Assembly (NCBI GenBank): GCA_018818885.1
Contig: JAHIRB010000027.1
Coordinates: 1-46,983 of the forward strand
Reading direction: 5' to 3'
Length of the DNA: 46,983 nucleotides
Origin: Patescibacteria group bacterium
Lineage (GTDB): Bacteria > Patescibacteriota > Patescibacteriia > Buchananbacterales > SURF-54
The notes beneath the pieces were generated by a model, which saw only the letters and a program-made list of their open reading frames with translations, was not told the DNA's origin and searched no databases. Of the stretch, positions 36,797 to 46,176 are shown piece after piece; within the stretch, counting starts at the first letter, position 1; each line of letters opens with the position of its first letter. The position numbers were made by a program, and so were the translations under genes.

Positions 36797-37612
36797 TTAT
36801 TTGTTTGCTTTATCTTTTCTTTCAGGCAGAGAATAAACAATTATTCCTACTACAATTGCTAAAATTATCCACCAAAATAATTCCTTAAACCATGCACTCA
36901 TTGTTCTTGGACTATCGGTTTTTTTAGTATCTTTTTCGTCTTGTTCTGCTGGTAAAGAAATTTCTTCTTCAAATAATTCTTCTTGTCCTAAATCTGTAGA
37001 AGAATCAGCTATTTCTTGTCCATCAATATCTTCTCCGAGCACAACTCCACTACTTCCCTTCTCCGACGTTTTTGGTACATATGGCGGTTTAACTATAACA
37101 TTATCATTCTCTTCTGGGCCACCGGTTCCATCGTTGATTTCTTCTGATTGTTTATTTGTGGTAAAAGTTAATTCCCCACTAAACACTGCTGCTGCGCCTG
37201 GCCATTGCTCAACATCTGGCAACGAGACAACTCTTAAATAATATGTTGTATTTGAATCTAAGTTATCCAAAATCATTTTATGATATGTTACGCCATTGAT
37301 ATCAACTTCTGTTGCTTTCTGATAGCCATACTTTTGATTGTTTTGTAATTGATTATCAGCAACTGGTAAAGTTCCATAGACGATTTGAGAAGTAGCTTTA
37401 TTGCCAGTAAACCAGATAATTTCTGCTGTATCTGATGATACTTGACCAATAGTTTCGGTATGAAAATCCATAAAAGGTATTGGCCCCATGTTATAAGATT
37501 CTTTAGCATTAGAAATTTTTGGAGTTAAAATTAATAGCAAAAAAACAGCTGTAATGAACAGTATTTGAAAATATCTATTTTTAAATACCCTCCACCTAGG
37601 CTGTTTTATCAT
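36797..37612 (-). CDS. Secreted, C-terminally anchored Fn3-like (purple acid phosphatase N-like) protein
   Basis: Signal peptide-like N-terminus, SSDTAEIIWFTGNKATSQIVYGT...YHKMILDNLDSNTTYYLRVVS, C-terminal TM WWIILAIVVGIIVYSLPERKDK. Confidence 0.75.
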   Translation of the reverse strand: MIKQPRWRVFKNRYFQILFITAVFLLLILTPKISNAKESYNMGPIPFMDFHTETIGQVSSDTAEIIWFTGNKATSQIVYGTLPVADNQLQNNQKYGYQKATEVDINGVTYHKMILDNLDSNTTYYLRVVSLPDVEQWPGAAAVFSGELTFTTNKQSEEINDGTGGPEENDNVIVKPPYVPKTSEKGSSGVVLGEDIDGQEIADSSTDLGQEELFEEEISLPAEQDEKDTKKTDSPRTMSAWFKELFWWIILAIVVGIIVYSLPERKDKANK

Positions 37613-37631
37613 ATTTATTTTTAGACTAATT

Positions 37632-37656
37632 GGTCGAGGCGAAATCCGCCCCGACC
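37632..37656. repeat. GGTCG..CCGACC palindrome, relative of 3431-3457
   Basis: GGTCGAGGCGaaatcCGCCCCGACC. Confidence 0.5.
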
Positions 37657-37687
37657 TATGTGAGTATATTAATTTATTATTAATTAA

Positions 37688-40654
37688 TTAGTTTTCGTCT
37701 TTTTTCTTTCTTCTTCTCCACAAAAACCAAATGATTATCAAGAGTATTAGTAACAGAAGCCACCATAAGAAGCTTATTTGTGTATCTTCTGCAGTTTCGT
37801 CTTCTTCGGCAAGTAGATTTTCTAATACTACTGGTTCTCCGCCATCTTCATCCAGAGCTTCACCTAAAACTTGACCTTCGTATTCGCAATTGCCGTCGTC
37901 TTCTGTAGCTTCTGAATTATAATTGAGTGCTTCTTCATCCATACAGCCTAATATTGATTCTGGACCTGGTGTAGGGCCTGGACCTGGTGTAGGTGCAGGG
38001 GGTGTAGGTGGAGGTGTGGTTGGAGGTTCTTCTACAGGTGGTTCTTCTACAGGTGGTTCTTCACCTAAGAAAATTGTAAATTCCTCTCCATACACTGCTG
38101 GTGATGCAGCTGAAACCGGTCTGAAATAATATGGTGTACCAGGCAAAAGACCTGTGACTGTTACGATATGATATGTTACTTTTGGACTTGAATCAAAAGT
38201 TCCGGTAGAAAAACTGTAACCGTAATTTGGCGGATCTGTTGGATCTGGATGTGAAGCAGTGTCAAATACTACTCGACTATCTGAATTTCTATTTGTAAAC
38301 CAGCTTATATCTACTGATCCCGGAGTTGAACCCACTGCTAAACTGACATGATGAATATATAATGGCAATGCAGAACCTCCGCCGCCTCCGCCGCCTCCGC
38401 CTGGAGGTGGTGGGCAGCTACCACAGTCGTTTGAACAACTTTCGCAGGTTTCACCGCCATTACATGAGTTATCACCACAGTATGGACCATTAGGTACTTC
38501 ACAATCTGAATCATCACCATCTGTAAAGCCATCACAGTCGTTATCTATTCCATCGTCACAATCTTCGCCTACGCCGGGGTTTACGTCATATTCAGCATCA
38601 TCACAATCAACATCTCCACATTCTTCTCCTTCTGGTGAATATCCATCACCATCTAAGTCACTACATTCTGGTCCAACAACTTCTAGTAGACATTCTGATG
38701 TACAGGTGTATCCTTCTGTGACACCATCTGTACCGTCACATTCTTCATGTTGTGCTTGTTGTATTCCATCTCCACACCAAGTACCTGCTACAAAGTATAA
38801 CGAACATTGTGTTGAACAATACCATCTATCTCCTTGGCTTTCGATAGGATCATAAACTGGATCCATGTTATCACGGTTCCCTTCACCATTGTCACATTCT
38901 TCATTATTATTTGGTTCATAAATATTATTACCGCATTCTTCAACTGGTGGTTCGTCACAAACATCACCTTCATCAGTTTCACCATCGCAATCATCATCTA
39001 AGCCATTACAGCTTTCTTCAGTTGAGTATTGATCTGGAACACATATTCCCCAATCGCCTAAATCGCAATATTGAGTACCTTGTGCGCATACACCAAGCTG
39101 ACCTGTTTCGCAAGGTTGATCCTCACCTTCTTGGCATGTCTGACAATCTGTATCCTGACGATCTGGCAATCCATCGCAATCATCATCTTGGCTGTTTTCA
39201 CAAACTTCTTCAGTTGGGTATTGATGTTGTTCACATGCTCCCCATAAACCTTCATCGCAAGTTTGCGTTCCTTCTGAACAAATACCTAAGTTACCAGTAT
39301 CACATCGTTGTATTTCTTCATCTTCACATTCACGACAATCTGGATCTTCTCCATCTGTTAAACCATCGCAATCATCATCAACACCATTTGTACAGTATTC
39401 TTGATTACCTGATTCTGGTTCACAATTGCCCCAATTGCCATTTTGATCACATAATTTTGTTCCGTCTGAACAGCTACCTGGTAGATCAGTATCGCAGAAT
39501 GATTGCTGTCCAGGAGTACATTGACCAATTGGTATGCATGTAACACTTACATTATCAACAAATGTTCCATTTGAATTTGATGTACCTGCGTCGGCGAACT
39601 GCAATCTAGTAATCCAATCTGTAGCTGTAAATGTATATTCATGAGCTGACCAGTCTGTATTAGAACTTCCAGCTCTATTTATTGTATCTTTAAGTATTCC
39701 ATCCCAGCTAAATTCTAAACTATTATCTGCTAATAGTGTATCTGGACGTGGAGAGAAATTAAACTTAATTTTATATTCGTATCCTGGATTGGTATAAATA
39801 TCTTGATAAATTTTTGATGATGCTGGTTCTCCGCTTAAAGTACCAACATGTCCGTTCCAATCAGAATCTAGTTCTGCATATTGTTCACCACCATTTGGTG
39901 CTGGAACCCAATCATCTATTCCGTTGTGTAGCTCAATATAAGCTTCTAGAGGTTGATCTTCTCCACCATATGGAGGTTCAATTTGTACCCAATCTGCATC
40001 CCAACCATTTACTACTGATGGATCAAAAATATCCCAGCCTGTATCGCTTTCTACACTTGGTTGTTCAAAACTACCGTTAACTACGATGTTTTCATCTTCT
40101 ATACAAGGATGGATAAATTGAATATTTAAATCACAACCAAATTCACCAGGGCCGTCAACTGGAGTTCCAATGAAACCTTGGTCTACAAAACCCTCTATGG
40201 TTGGTACATCAAATTTTAATAACCAATAATCTAGATTGTCTGGACCTAAACCGCGTGGATCTACTGATGCCATTTGCATTGTATCTGGTTCTACTGGAAT
40301 ATCTTCGTTAACTGCTTCTAAATAAGGACAAAGATTTCTGTAGTATCCTGGTTTATCTGGATCTTCACCATTGCCTTCGTAACCATCTGGTAGAGGTTTT
40401 CTTTCTAAAGTTATTCCATAATATATAGTTTCGTGCCAATTTTTACCAACAACGATAAATTCTGCTGTGCGTTCTTCTTGAGGAAAGGATAAACCAAATT
40501 CAAGTCCGGTTTCTGGCGAAACAAACATTATTGGATGCAAAGCTGCAGTAACATTAGTAACAGCAGATTGAATACCGACCAGTGACATTGTCAAAGCCGC
40601 TACTATTGCTAGCGCTGTCAGTAATCTTTTTGGTTTTTTAATTATGTATAACAT
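37688..40654 (-). CDS. Giant Cys/Asp-rich surface protein: N-terminal subunit-like domain, MopE-like metal-binding motifs, Fn3-like domain, C-terminal TM anchor
   Basis: N-term TGLEFGLSFPQE...GEFGCDLNIQFIHP; repeats such as CTNGVDDDCDGLTDGEDPDC; poly-Gly and Pro-rich linkers; GCMDEEALNYNSEATEDDGNCEY; C-term FLWWLLLLILLIIIWFLWRRRKKKDEN. Confidence 0.82.
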   Translation of the reverse strand: MLYIIKKPKRLLTALAIVAALTMSLVGIQSAVTNVTAALHPIMFVSPETGLEFGLSFPQEERTAEFIVVGKNWHETIYYGITLERKPLPDGYEGNGEDPDKPGYYRNLCPYLEAVNEDIPVEPDTMQMASVDPRGLGPDNLDYWLLKFDVPTIEGFVDQGFIGTPVDGPGEFGCDLNIQFIHPCIEDENIVVNGSFEQPSVESDTGWDIFDPSVVNGWDADWVQIEPPYGGEDQPLEAYIELHNGIDDWVPAPNGGEQYAELDSDWNGHVGTLSGEPASSKIYQDIYTNPGYEYKIKFNFSPRPDTLLADNSLEFSWDGILKDTINRAGSSNTDWSAHEYTFTATDWITRLQFADAGTSNSNGTFVDNVSVTCIPIGQCTPGQQSFCDTDLPGSCSDGTKLCDQNGNWGNCEPESGNQEYCTNGVDDDCDGLTDGEDPDCRECEDEEIQRCDTGNLGICSEGTQTCDEGLWGACEQHQYPTEEVCENSQDDDCDGLPDRQDTDCQTCQEGEDQPCETGQLGVCAQGTQYCDLGDWGICVPDQYSTEESCNGLDDDCDGETDEGDVCDEPPVEECGNNIYEPNNNEECDNGEGNRDNMDPVYDPIESQGDRWYCSTQCSLYFVAGTWCGDGIQQAQHEECDGTDGVTEGYTCTSECLLEVVGPECSDLDGDGYSPEGEECGDVDCDDAEYDVNPGVGEDCDDGIDNDCDGFTDGDDSDCEVPNGPYCGDNSCNGGETCESCSNDCGSCPPPPGGGGGGGGGSALPLYIHHVSLAVGSTPGSVDISWFTNRNSDSRVVFDTASHPDPTDPPNYGYSFSTGTFDSSPKVTYHIVTVTGLLPGTPYYFRPVSAASPAVYGEEFTIFLGEEPPVEEPPVEEPPTTPPPTPPAPTPGPGPTPGPESILGCMDEEALNYNSEATEDDGNCEYEGQVLGEALDEDGGEPVVLENLLAEEDETAEDTQISFLWWLLLLILLIIIWFLWRRRKKKDEN

Positions 40655-40766
40655 TTTTTTACTTTTGATATCAGATATTAGGGATCAGGGATTAGTGGCT
40701 AAATTATGTTTGTTCTACTTCGCCACTGATTACTAATTACTAATTTACTAATTACTTAATAATAAG

Positions 40767-43592
40767 CTAAACTCCTGGATCTGGGTCAGTATCTGGTGAA
40801 TCACAAAATCCATCATCTACAGTGGCATTAGGATCAAAATTCAATGCAGCAGGATCAGTACATCCAAAAAAGATATACTCACAAGAACCATTATCTTCGG
40901 TTGCTAATGGATCAAAGTTTGAAGCTAAATCATCCATGCATCCTGGCACTGCATATTCGCATAAACCATCATCTTCTGTGGCTAATGGGTCGTAATTAAT
41001 AGCTCCAGCATTCATGCATCCTGGCACTATGTATTCGCATAAACCGTCGTCTTCTGTTGCATCAGGATTAAAATTTGATGCAAGTGAATCCATGCAACCT
41101 AAAATTATATCTACTATTACTTGTAATATTGTATGTGGATTTGTGCCTGGGTTTGGTGTTTCTAAATCTTCCCAATCAGAAGCAGCATCAGTATCATAAC
41201 CAGCTGGATTTCTAGCTATTGAATGTCCTTGTGCAACATCAGTTACTGATGGTGTAAAGGCAGAGGTATCTGTTCCCCAGCTGACAGCATCTAATTCATG
41301 TCCTTCATCGTCGTACATGAAAATTCTATCACCATCATTATTTAAACCGTTAAATAATTGTGTTCCGCCTAAAGCAATCTTAAAGACATTAGTAGGAACA
41401 TTTGGCCAATAACTCCAGGTAGAAGCATTTGCCGCTATCACTACAAACCTATCGCCAGGTCCGATTGGATATGACTGATGTATTGTTTCAGTTGCAAAGT
41501 TATCTTTAAAATAGAAATTTTGTAAATTAAGTGTATATTCACAGCCATTATATAGTTCAAACCATTCGTCATTAGCATCACCATGATCTCCGTCTGGATC
41601 ATAATAGACTTCGTTAATCTTTAAACATACAGGAATATCAGTCAACGTACATTCATTACTACATGCATCTTCGTTATTTTGATTTCCATCATCACATTCC
41701 TCGCCATCTTCTACAAAATTATTTCCGCAGAAAGGAAGTAATGAAGTTTCTTCTGTGATACATTGCCAGTCGTTATATTCATTTGAAATAAAACATGCTT
41801 CGTTGGTAATGACATCGCTAGTATTTAGTTGATCTGAAACACTAACTATAATTGTAACATCTCCAAAATCACCTGGCGCCATTTCACCAAAATTCCAGAT
41901 TTTACCAATGGTTGGAGCAGGATCTGATGAAACAAATGTGGTATTTGCATCAAAGAATTCTTCTACATTAACACCGCTGCCTGTACACATTGCTGTGCCA
42001 ATATTTTCTATATGTAAAGTATATGTAAGTTCACCACCTGGCAAAACTGGATCTGGATCGTCGGTTTTTGTAAGTTCTAAGATACATACTTCTTCTTCAC
42101 AAAATTCATTACAGCCATCAAGGTTATCTAAATTGCCGTCATCACATGTTTCACCTTCTTCTACAATACCATTACCACACTCTGGCAATTGGCATCTAGC
42201 ACTGACGTTATCAATAAATGTACCAAGTGAATCCTGCAAGCCTAAGTCTGCAAACTGGACAACTGTTGTTTCGCCAGTAGCAACAAATGAGTAATCATAA
42301 GACACCCAGCTGGTTTGGCTTCCTGCATTTGCTCCGCTAACAGTTTTTACAGAAGTTCCATCAATTAGTAAATCTAATATATTATTATCTGATCCCGTAC
42401 CTGGTCTTGGTGAAAAATCATAAGTTATTTTATAGGTTTCACCTGGTATGGTATCAATTTCTTGATTTATCTTAACTGAAGCAGGCTCACCACTTAAGGT
42501 TCCTTCATGATCGTTCCAATCTGTATCTAGTTCTGCATATTGTTCAAGATCTGATGCAGGTCCTAAAACATTTCTGTGTAGTTCTAAATAAGTTTCAACT
42601 GGGCGAGGGTAACCTAAATATTCTGCTGGTATTAATGATACCCATTCTGCAATCCAACCAGGAACATTAGTGCTTAAGAATATATCCCAATTTAATGGAG
42701 CTTCTACTATTGGATCTTCGAAACTGCCGTTTTCTATTAATTCTAGTTCTGGGTTACAAACATCTTCTGTAGTACAATTGGCAGAACAGCCGTCTCCATC
42801 CTCATTATTGCCATCATCACATTCTTCATTTTCATCTTGATAGCCATCGCCACAATATGGATACATACATTGAGAATTACAGCCATCACCATCTTCTGTG
42901 TTGCCATCATCACATTCTTCTCCTGGATCAACGATTCCATCACCGCAAGTTGGGCCATCGCCGAGTTTGTTTCCAAAATTCACTATATTTTCTCCGCAAG
43001 TTAAAGTTAGATCTACATCAACAGGTGTGGTTGCAGACCAACCATCTTGTACAACTTCGTTAATGTGATATTTACCCGACTCTAAATTGCCAAAATCATA
43101 AAAACCATCAAAATCAGTTAATTGATTTCCAAAGCTTTGAGGATATGTTGGGTATGCAGCTACATCCATATGGTCTACCCAACCGTCGTTTCCACCTATA
43201 TTACATAATTTTGCGGCTGGACATTCTATCAAATCATCAGCGACATCTTGCAAAATTGCAATATCTAAACCATCGTTTACTCCGTCGTCGTTATAATCTA
43301 AATATTTATCGTATATTTTTTCTAATTCAATAATCCAGCCAGAAAGACCTTCTTCGCCATCATCACGTTCGCCATTTGCATTTCTATCATAATATTTAAA
43401 ACCATCAATCCAAAAACCTTCTTCACAAGGTTGAACAATTTTTGCAATAACATTTATAACATGAGCCTCAAAAGCACTAAAAACTTGTACTTGAGATGCA
43501 AGTAAAAGCATAACTAAAAGCACAGTGCTTGTTGTTTTAAGCCCTTGCCATGTTACTCGTTTAATTTTGAACTTTGATTTCATTATTTTCAC
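40767..43592 (-). CDS. Giant secreted Cys/Asp-rich protein with dockerin/EF-hand-like segment, DUF4215-like CGDGxxDxxEECDDGN repeats, DUF11-like and lamin-tail-like domains, and four GCMD...DDGxCEY repeats
   Basis: N-term [85 protein letters not shown]-terminal tandem repeats. Confidence 0.82.
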   Translation of the reverse strand: MKIMKSKFKIKRVTWQGLKTTSTVLLVMLLLASQVQVFSAFEAHVINVIAKIVQPCEEGFWIDGFKYYDRNANGERDDGEEGLSGWIIELEKIYDKYLDYNDDGVNDGLDIAILQDVADDLIECPAAKLCNIGGNDGWVDHMDVAAYPTYPQSFGNQLTDFDGFYDFGNLESGKYHINEVVQDGWSATTPVDVDLTLTCGENIVNFGNKLGDGPTCGDGIVDPGEECDDGNTEDGDGCNSQCMYPYCGDGYQDENEECDDGNNEDGDGCSANCTTEDVCNPELELIENGSFEDPIVEAPLNWDIFLSTNVPGWIAEWVSLIPAEYLGYPRPVETYLELHRNVLGPASDLEQYAELDTDWNDHEGTLSGEPASVKINQEIDTIPGETYKITYDFSPRPGTGSDNNILDLLIDGTSVKTVSGANAGSQTSWVSYDYSFVATGETTVVQFADLGLQDSLGTFIDNVSARCQLPECGNGIVEEGETCDDGNLDNLDGCNEFCEEEVCILELTKTDDPDPVLPGGELTYTLHIENIGTAMCTGSGVNVEEFFDANTTFVSSDPAPTIGKIWNFGEMAPGDFGDVTIIVSVSDQLNTSDVITNEACFISNEYNDWQCITEETSLLPFCGNNFVEDGEECDDGNQNNEDACSNECTLTDIPVCLKINEVYYDPDGDHGDANDEWFELYNGCEYTLNLQNFYFKDNFATETIHQSYPIGPGDRFVVIAANASTWSYWPNVPTNVFKIALGGTQLFNGLNNDGDRIFMYDDEGHELDAVSWGTDTSAFTPSVTDVAQGHSIARNPAGYDTDAASDWEDLETPNPGTNPHTILQVIVDIILGCMDSLASNFNPDATEDDGLCEYIVPGCMNAGAINYDPLATEDDGLCEYAVPGCMDDLASNFDPLATEDNGSCEYIFFGCTDPAALNFDPNATVDDGFCDSPDTDPDPGV

Positions 43593-43593
43593 T

Positions 43594-43744
43594 TTGTCAT
43601 CTCGACCGATGTTATTTTATGTTTTGTGAGCGGAGACCTGCCTGCCACAGGCAGGGATCTCACCCCATACTTATTGGAAGGTGTGGGATTCTCCGCCAGA
43701 GGCGGATCTGCCTATGGCATGACTCGACAAGCTCGGAATGACAA
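43594..43744. mobile_element. Non-coding MITE-like inverted-repeat element, copy 2
   Basis: TTGTCATCTCGACCG...GGGATCTCACC...GTGGGATTCTCCGCCAGAGGCGGATCTGCCTATGGCATGACTCGACAAGCTCGGAATGACAA; the last ~60 nt nearly match the complement of 36339-36400. Confidence 0.75.
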
Positions 43745-43760
43745 ACAGAATTATTTTAAT

Positions 43761-44246
43761 TTATTCTCTATATTTTGAAACTGTAGTTGATATGAATCCT
43801 AGCTTAGGAATGCGCGCGTTCCAATCTCCGATTGTATATAACTTTCCTATTACATCATCATATGATATTGCTGGATCTGCGACATTGTTTGCGTCTCCCT
43901 TAGTTATTAAGGTAGCTTCGTTTTTTTCCATAACTCTGTGAATAGTGAAAGCATTCTTTTTGTTAACAAACACTACGATATCACCTACCTCAACTTGCTC
44001 TTCTGCTTTGGTTACTCCTTGAATAAAGACTAAATCACTTGTATGTAGTGCTGGCCACATTGAGCCAGAGGTGATAGCAGCCATTGGATAAGGAGTTTTT
44101 AGATACCAGCTTAGTGCTCTAGGTAATCCCCAGATTAAGCCAGCAACTAATGCTATCCATAGTATGGTTCCGATTGCTGTTCTGATAACACGTTTTAGTG
44201 TGCTTTTTTTTGTTTTTGGTTTGTCTTGTTCGTTGTTTTGATTCAT
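43761..44246 (-). CDS. sipW: Signal peptidase I, SipW/ER-archaeal type (Ser-His)
   Basis: TM, then MAAITSGSMWPALHTSDLVFIQG, VGDIVVFVNKKNAFTIHRVMEKN, LITKGDANNVADPAIS. Start trimmed to MNQNNEQDK. Confidence 0.88.
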   Translation of the reverse strand: MNQNNEQDKPKTKKSTLKRVIRTAIGTILWIALVAGLIWGLPRALSWYLKTPYPMAAITSGSMWPALHTSDLVFIQGVTKAEEQVEVGDIVVFVNKKNAFTIHRVMEKNEATLITKGDANNVADPAISYDDVIGKLYTIGDWNARIPKLGFISTTVSKYRE

Positions 44247-44255
44247 ATTGTCTTT

Positions 44256-44320
44256 CTTGTAACTCGTAACTTGGAACGTCTCGTGACCATCGTGAAGCGT
44301 TACAAGTTTCAAGTTACAAG
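44256..44320. repeat. GTTACAAG-type repeat cluster, left of the four-helix-bundle gene
   Basis: CTTGTAACTCGTAACTTGG ... GCGTTACAAGTTTCAAGTTACAAG. Confidence 0.7.
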
Positions 44321-44328
44321 ATGTATAC

Positions 44329-44682
44329 TTACAACTTCGTGATAATGCCCCATAACATCGCGCCAATCTTATCTGCTATTTCCCTTAACTCATCTTGCTG
44401 TTCTTTGTTTATGTAATTTCTCTTTAAGCTGAAATAAATTAGATATTTACTTTCTTTCAATGATGCATACGAAATCTCTAAATAATTTTTATAAACCTTA
44501 TCTCGCCTTCTAGCGAATCCTTCAATATAATTCAGTATTACTGAAAGTGACGAACGTCGCAATTGCGATGTCACACCATACAGTTCTTCTTTAGGAAAGT
44601 CTTGCGTATAATCATATACTTTGCTGACATATTCATCCATCAACCTTTTTAGCTCCTTATGAAATTGATTTGTATAGTCCAT
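44329..44682 (-). CDS. Four-helix-bundle protein (23S rRNA intervening-sequence protein-like)
   Basis: LYGVTSQLRRSSLSVILNYIEGFARRRDKVYKNYLEISYASLKESKYLIYFS. Confidence 0.9.
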   Translation of the reverse strand: MDYTNQFHKELKRLMDEYVSKVYDYTQDFPKEELYGVTSQLRRSSLSVILNYIEGFARRRDKVYKNYLEISYASLKESKYLIYFSLKRNYINKEQQDELREIADKIGAMLWGIITKL

Positions 44683-44689
44683 TTTCGCG

Positions 44690-44713
44690 GCGTTACAAGT
44701 TATAAGTTACAAG
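44690..44713. repeat. GTTACAAG-type repeat, right of the four-helix-bundle gene
   Basis: GCGTTACAAGTTATAAGTTACAAG, direct repeat of 44297-44320 with two mismatches. Confidence 0.75.
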
Positions 44714-44787
44714 TATCATTCTAAATGTAACGCGCCGTACTTATTATATTTTTAATAAACTTAATATCTTCTCAGCTAAGTTCTGCT

Positions 44788-45285
44788 TCACCAAAACTTC
44801 GGCCACATGAATACTGTTGCTTTGCCTTTATACTGTTTTGGTTCTGCTGATGGTGGAACTAATAACTTAAATTCTAATTTTGTTTCTTCGTTCGGTACTA
44901 ATGTGAAATTACTTTTATCTAAATCCACCATACCTTTAATTTCACCACGCATCCAAACTATAATATTTCTATCTTTTTCACTTGAATTTTTTAATGCTAC
45001 GTAACGCGTTGCACCTAAACCTTGTGATAAATCTCCAAAATCTAGTGCAATATCTAATGGATTAATACCCATTATGTTTTCTTCTGCTTTAACGTTAACT
45101 ACCATGTTATATGTTTCAGCTGCCATAATTTGTACTCCTATAAACCAAATTATAATGATTACTATCGCTAATATAACAATATTTAGCTTTGACATTTTCT
45201 TCTTAGTCCTGTCCGCAGAAGATTCAGCGGCGGCGGATTTTGATGTACCTTTTGACTCCTTTGCATCAGTTTGAACATTTTCCAT
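44788..45285 (-). CDS. Single-TM exported beta-sandwich-like protein of the fibre locus
   Basis: TM (LNIVILAIVIIIIWFIGVQIMA) then MVVNVKAEENIMGINPLDIALDFGDLSQGLGATRYVALKNSSEKDRNIIVWM. Confidence 0.65.
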   Translation of the reverse strand: MENVQTDAKESKGTSKSAAAESSADRTKKKMSKLNIVILAIVIIIIWFIGVQIMAAETYNMVVNVKAEENIMGINPLDIALDFGDLSQGLGATRYVALKNSSEKDRNIIVWMRGEIKGMVDLDKSNFTLVPNEETKLEFKLLVPPSAEPKQYKGKATVFMWPKFW

Positions 45286-45359
45286 AGGATATTTCCCTCC
45301 AATAATTATTAATTCTTAATCTCCCCAGCCCTTCGTGAAGAGCTGGGATGCAATAAAAA

Positions 45360-46076
45360 TTAATCTACTAAATCGTCAGGATGATAAATGCCTGTAACCT
45401 CTATCCATAAGTCACAACCAAAAGTAAAACTTTCTAATGCAGGATCTAATATATAGTCGTTTGCATTCACATTTGGATTAATGCCTGCAACCCAATCTGC
45501 ATAACCTTGATCGCAATGTCCTTCAAAGCATGGAACTGCTAGATCGATTATCCATTCATCTGACTTGTCATCATCTTTGTTTATGGTTCCAGTTGCTACA
45601 TTAGCTGGATCTGTTGGGTCATGGAAAGCTAAAACACCATAGTCAGTATTTGGCTGTGGGTCTTCATATGCTGGGGTCTTCGATAAATATGCACATAACA
45701 GTGGCAATTCTGTATAACCTGCTGGGCATTGATCATCCCAGTAATTTACTTTTGCGTATAGACCTTCTGGGCATTGTGCACCAGTTGGGTCATCACAAGC
45801 ACATTTAGGTTTTTGTACTATCTTGTAATCAATACTAGTAACTCTTCTTTGATCGAGTTCGCAGAATGAATCACTTGTGGTAATCCAGATAGATTTTTCT
45901 AGATATTCTTGAGGAAATACTGTGCCAAACTCAAGTTCACCAGTTAGTGGTGTTACTCTCAAGGCATTTTCGATGTGAGCAGTCACGTTAATTACGTGTG
46001 CTTCGAAAGCAGCAAACATTGGAACTGTAGCAATAGCTACTGCCAATGCGACTACTATTAATAATGATTTTTTCAT
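45360..46076 (-). CDS. Secreted fibre-subunit-like protein with SipW-type signal peptide (TasA/CalY-like by motif)
   Basis: [65 protein letters not shown]...FGCDLWIEVTGIYHPDD. Confidence 0.72.
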   Translation of the reverse strand: MKKSLLIVVALAVAIATVPMFAAFEAHVINVTAHIENALRVTPLTGELEFGTVFPQEYLEKSIWITTSDSFCELDQRRVTSIDYKIVQKPKCACDDPTGAQCPEGLYAKVNYWDDQCPAGYTELPLLCAYLSKTPAYEDPQPNTDYGVLAFHDPTDPANVATGTINKDDDKSDEWIIDLAVPCFEGHCDQGYADWVAGINPNVNANDYILDPALESFTFGCDLWIEVTGIYHPDDLVD

Positions 46077-46176
46077 AGTTTTTTTGTTCCTTCCCCTCCG
46101 AAAAATAATTTTTATAATAATTTAATTAATTTCCAATCCCCCCCGTCGTTCGAGAACGACGGGGATACAACGAAAA

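Noticed and set aside
37923-38129. Gly-rich 68-aa plus-strand ORF
   Set aside because: Complement of Pro-rich linker codons in the 988-aa gene.
38380-38405. CCGCCGCCTCC tandem microsatellite-like tract
   Set aside because: Encodes a poly-Gly linker (GGGGGGGG); ordinary low-complexity linker, although slippage is possible.
38911-39543. 210-aa plus-strand ORF rich in His/Leu
   Set aside because: Antisense shadow of the Asp/Cys-rich repeats (GAT/TGT-rich codons) of the 988-aa gene.
40660-40765. ATATCAGATATTAGGGATCAGGGATTAGTGGC ... GCCACTGATTACTAATTACTAATTTACTAATTACT between the two giant genes
   Set aside because: Looks repeat-like and partly self-complementary, but no second copy in this window supports calling a family; may deserve a genome-wide search.
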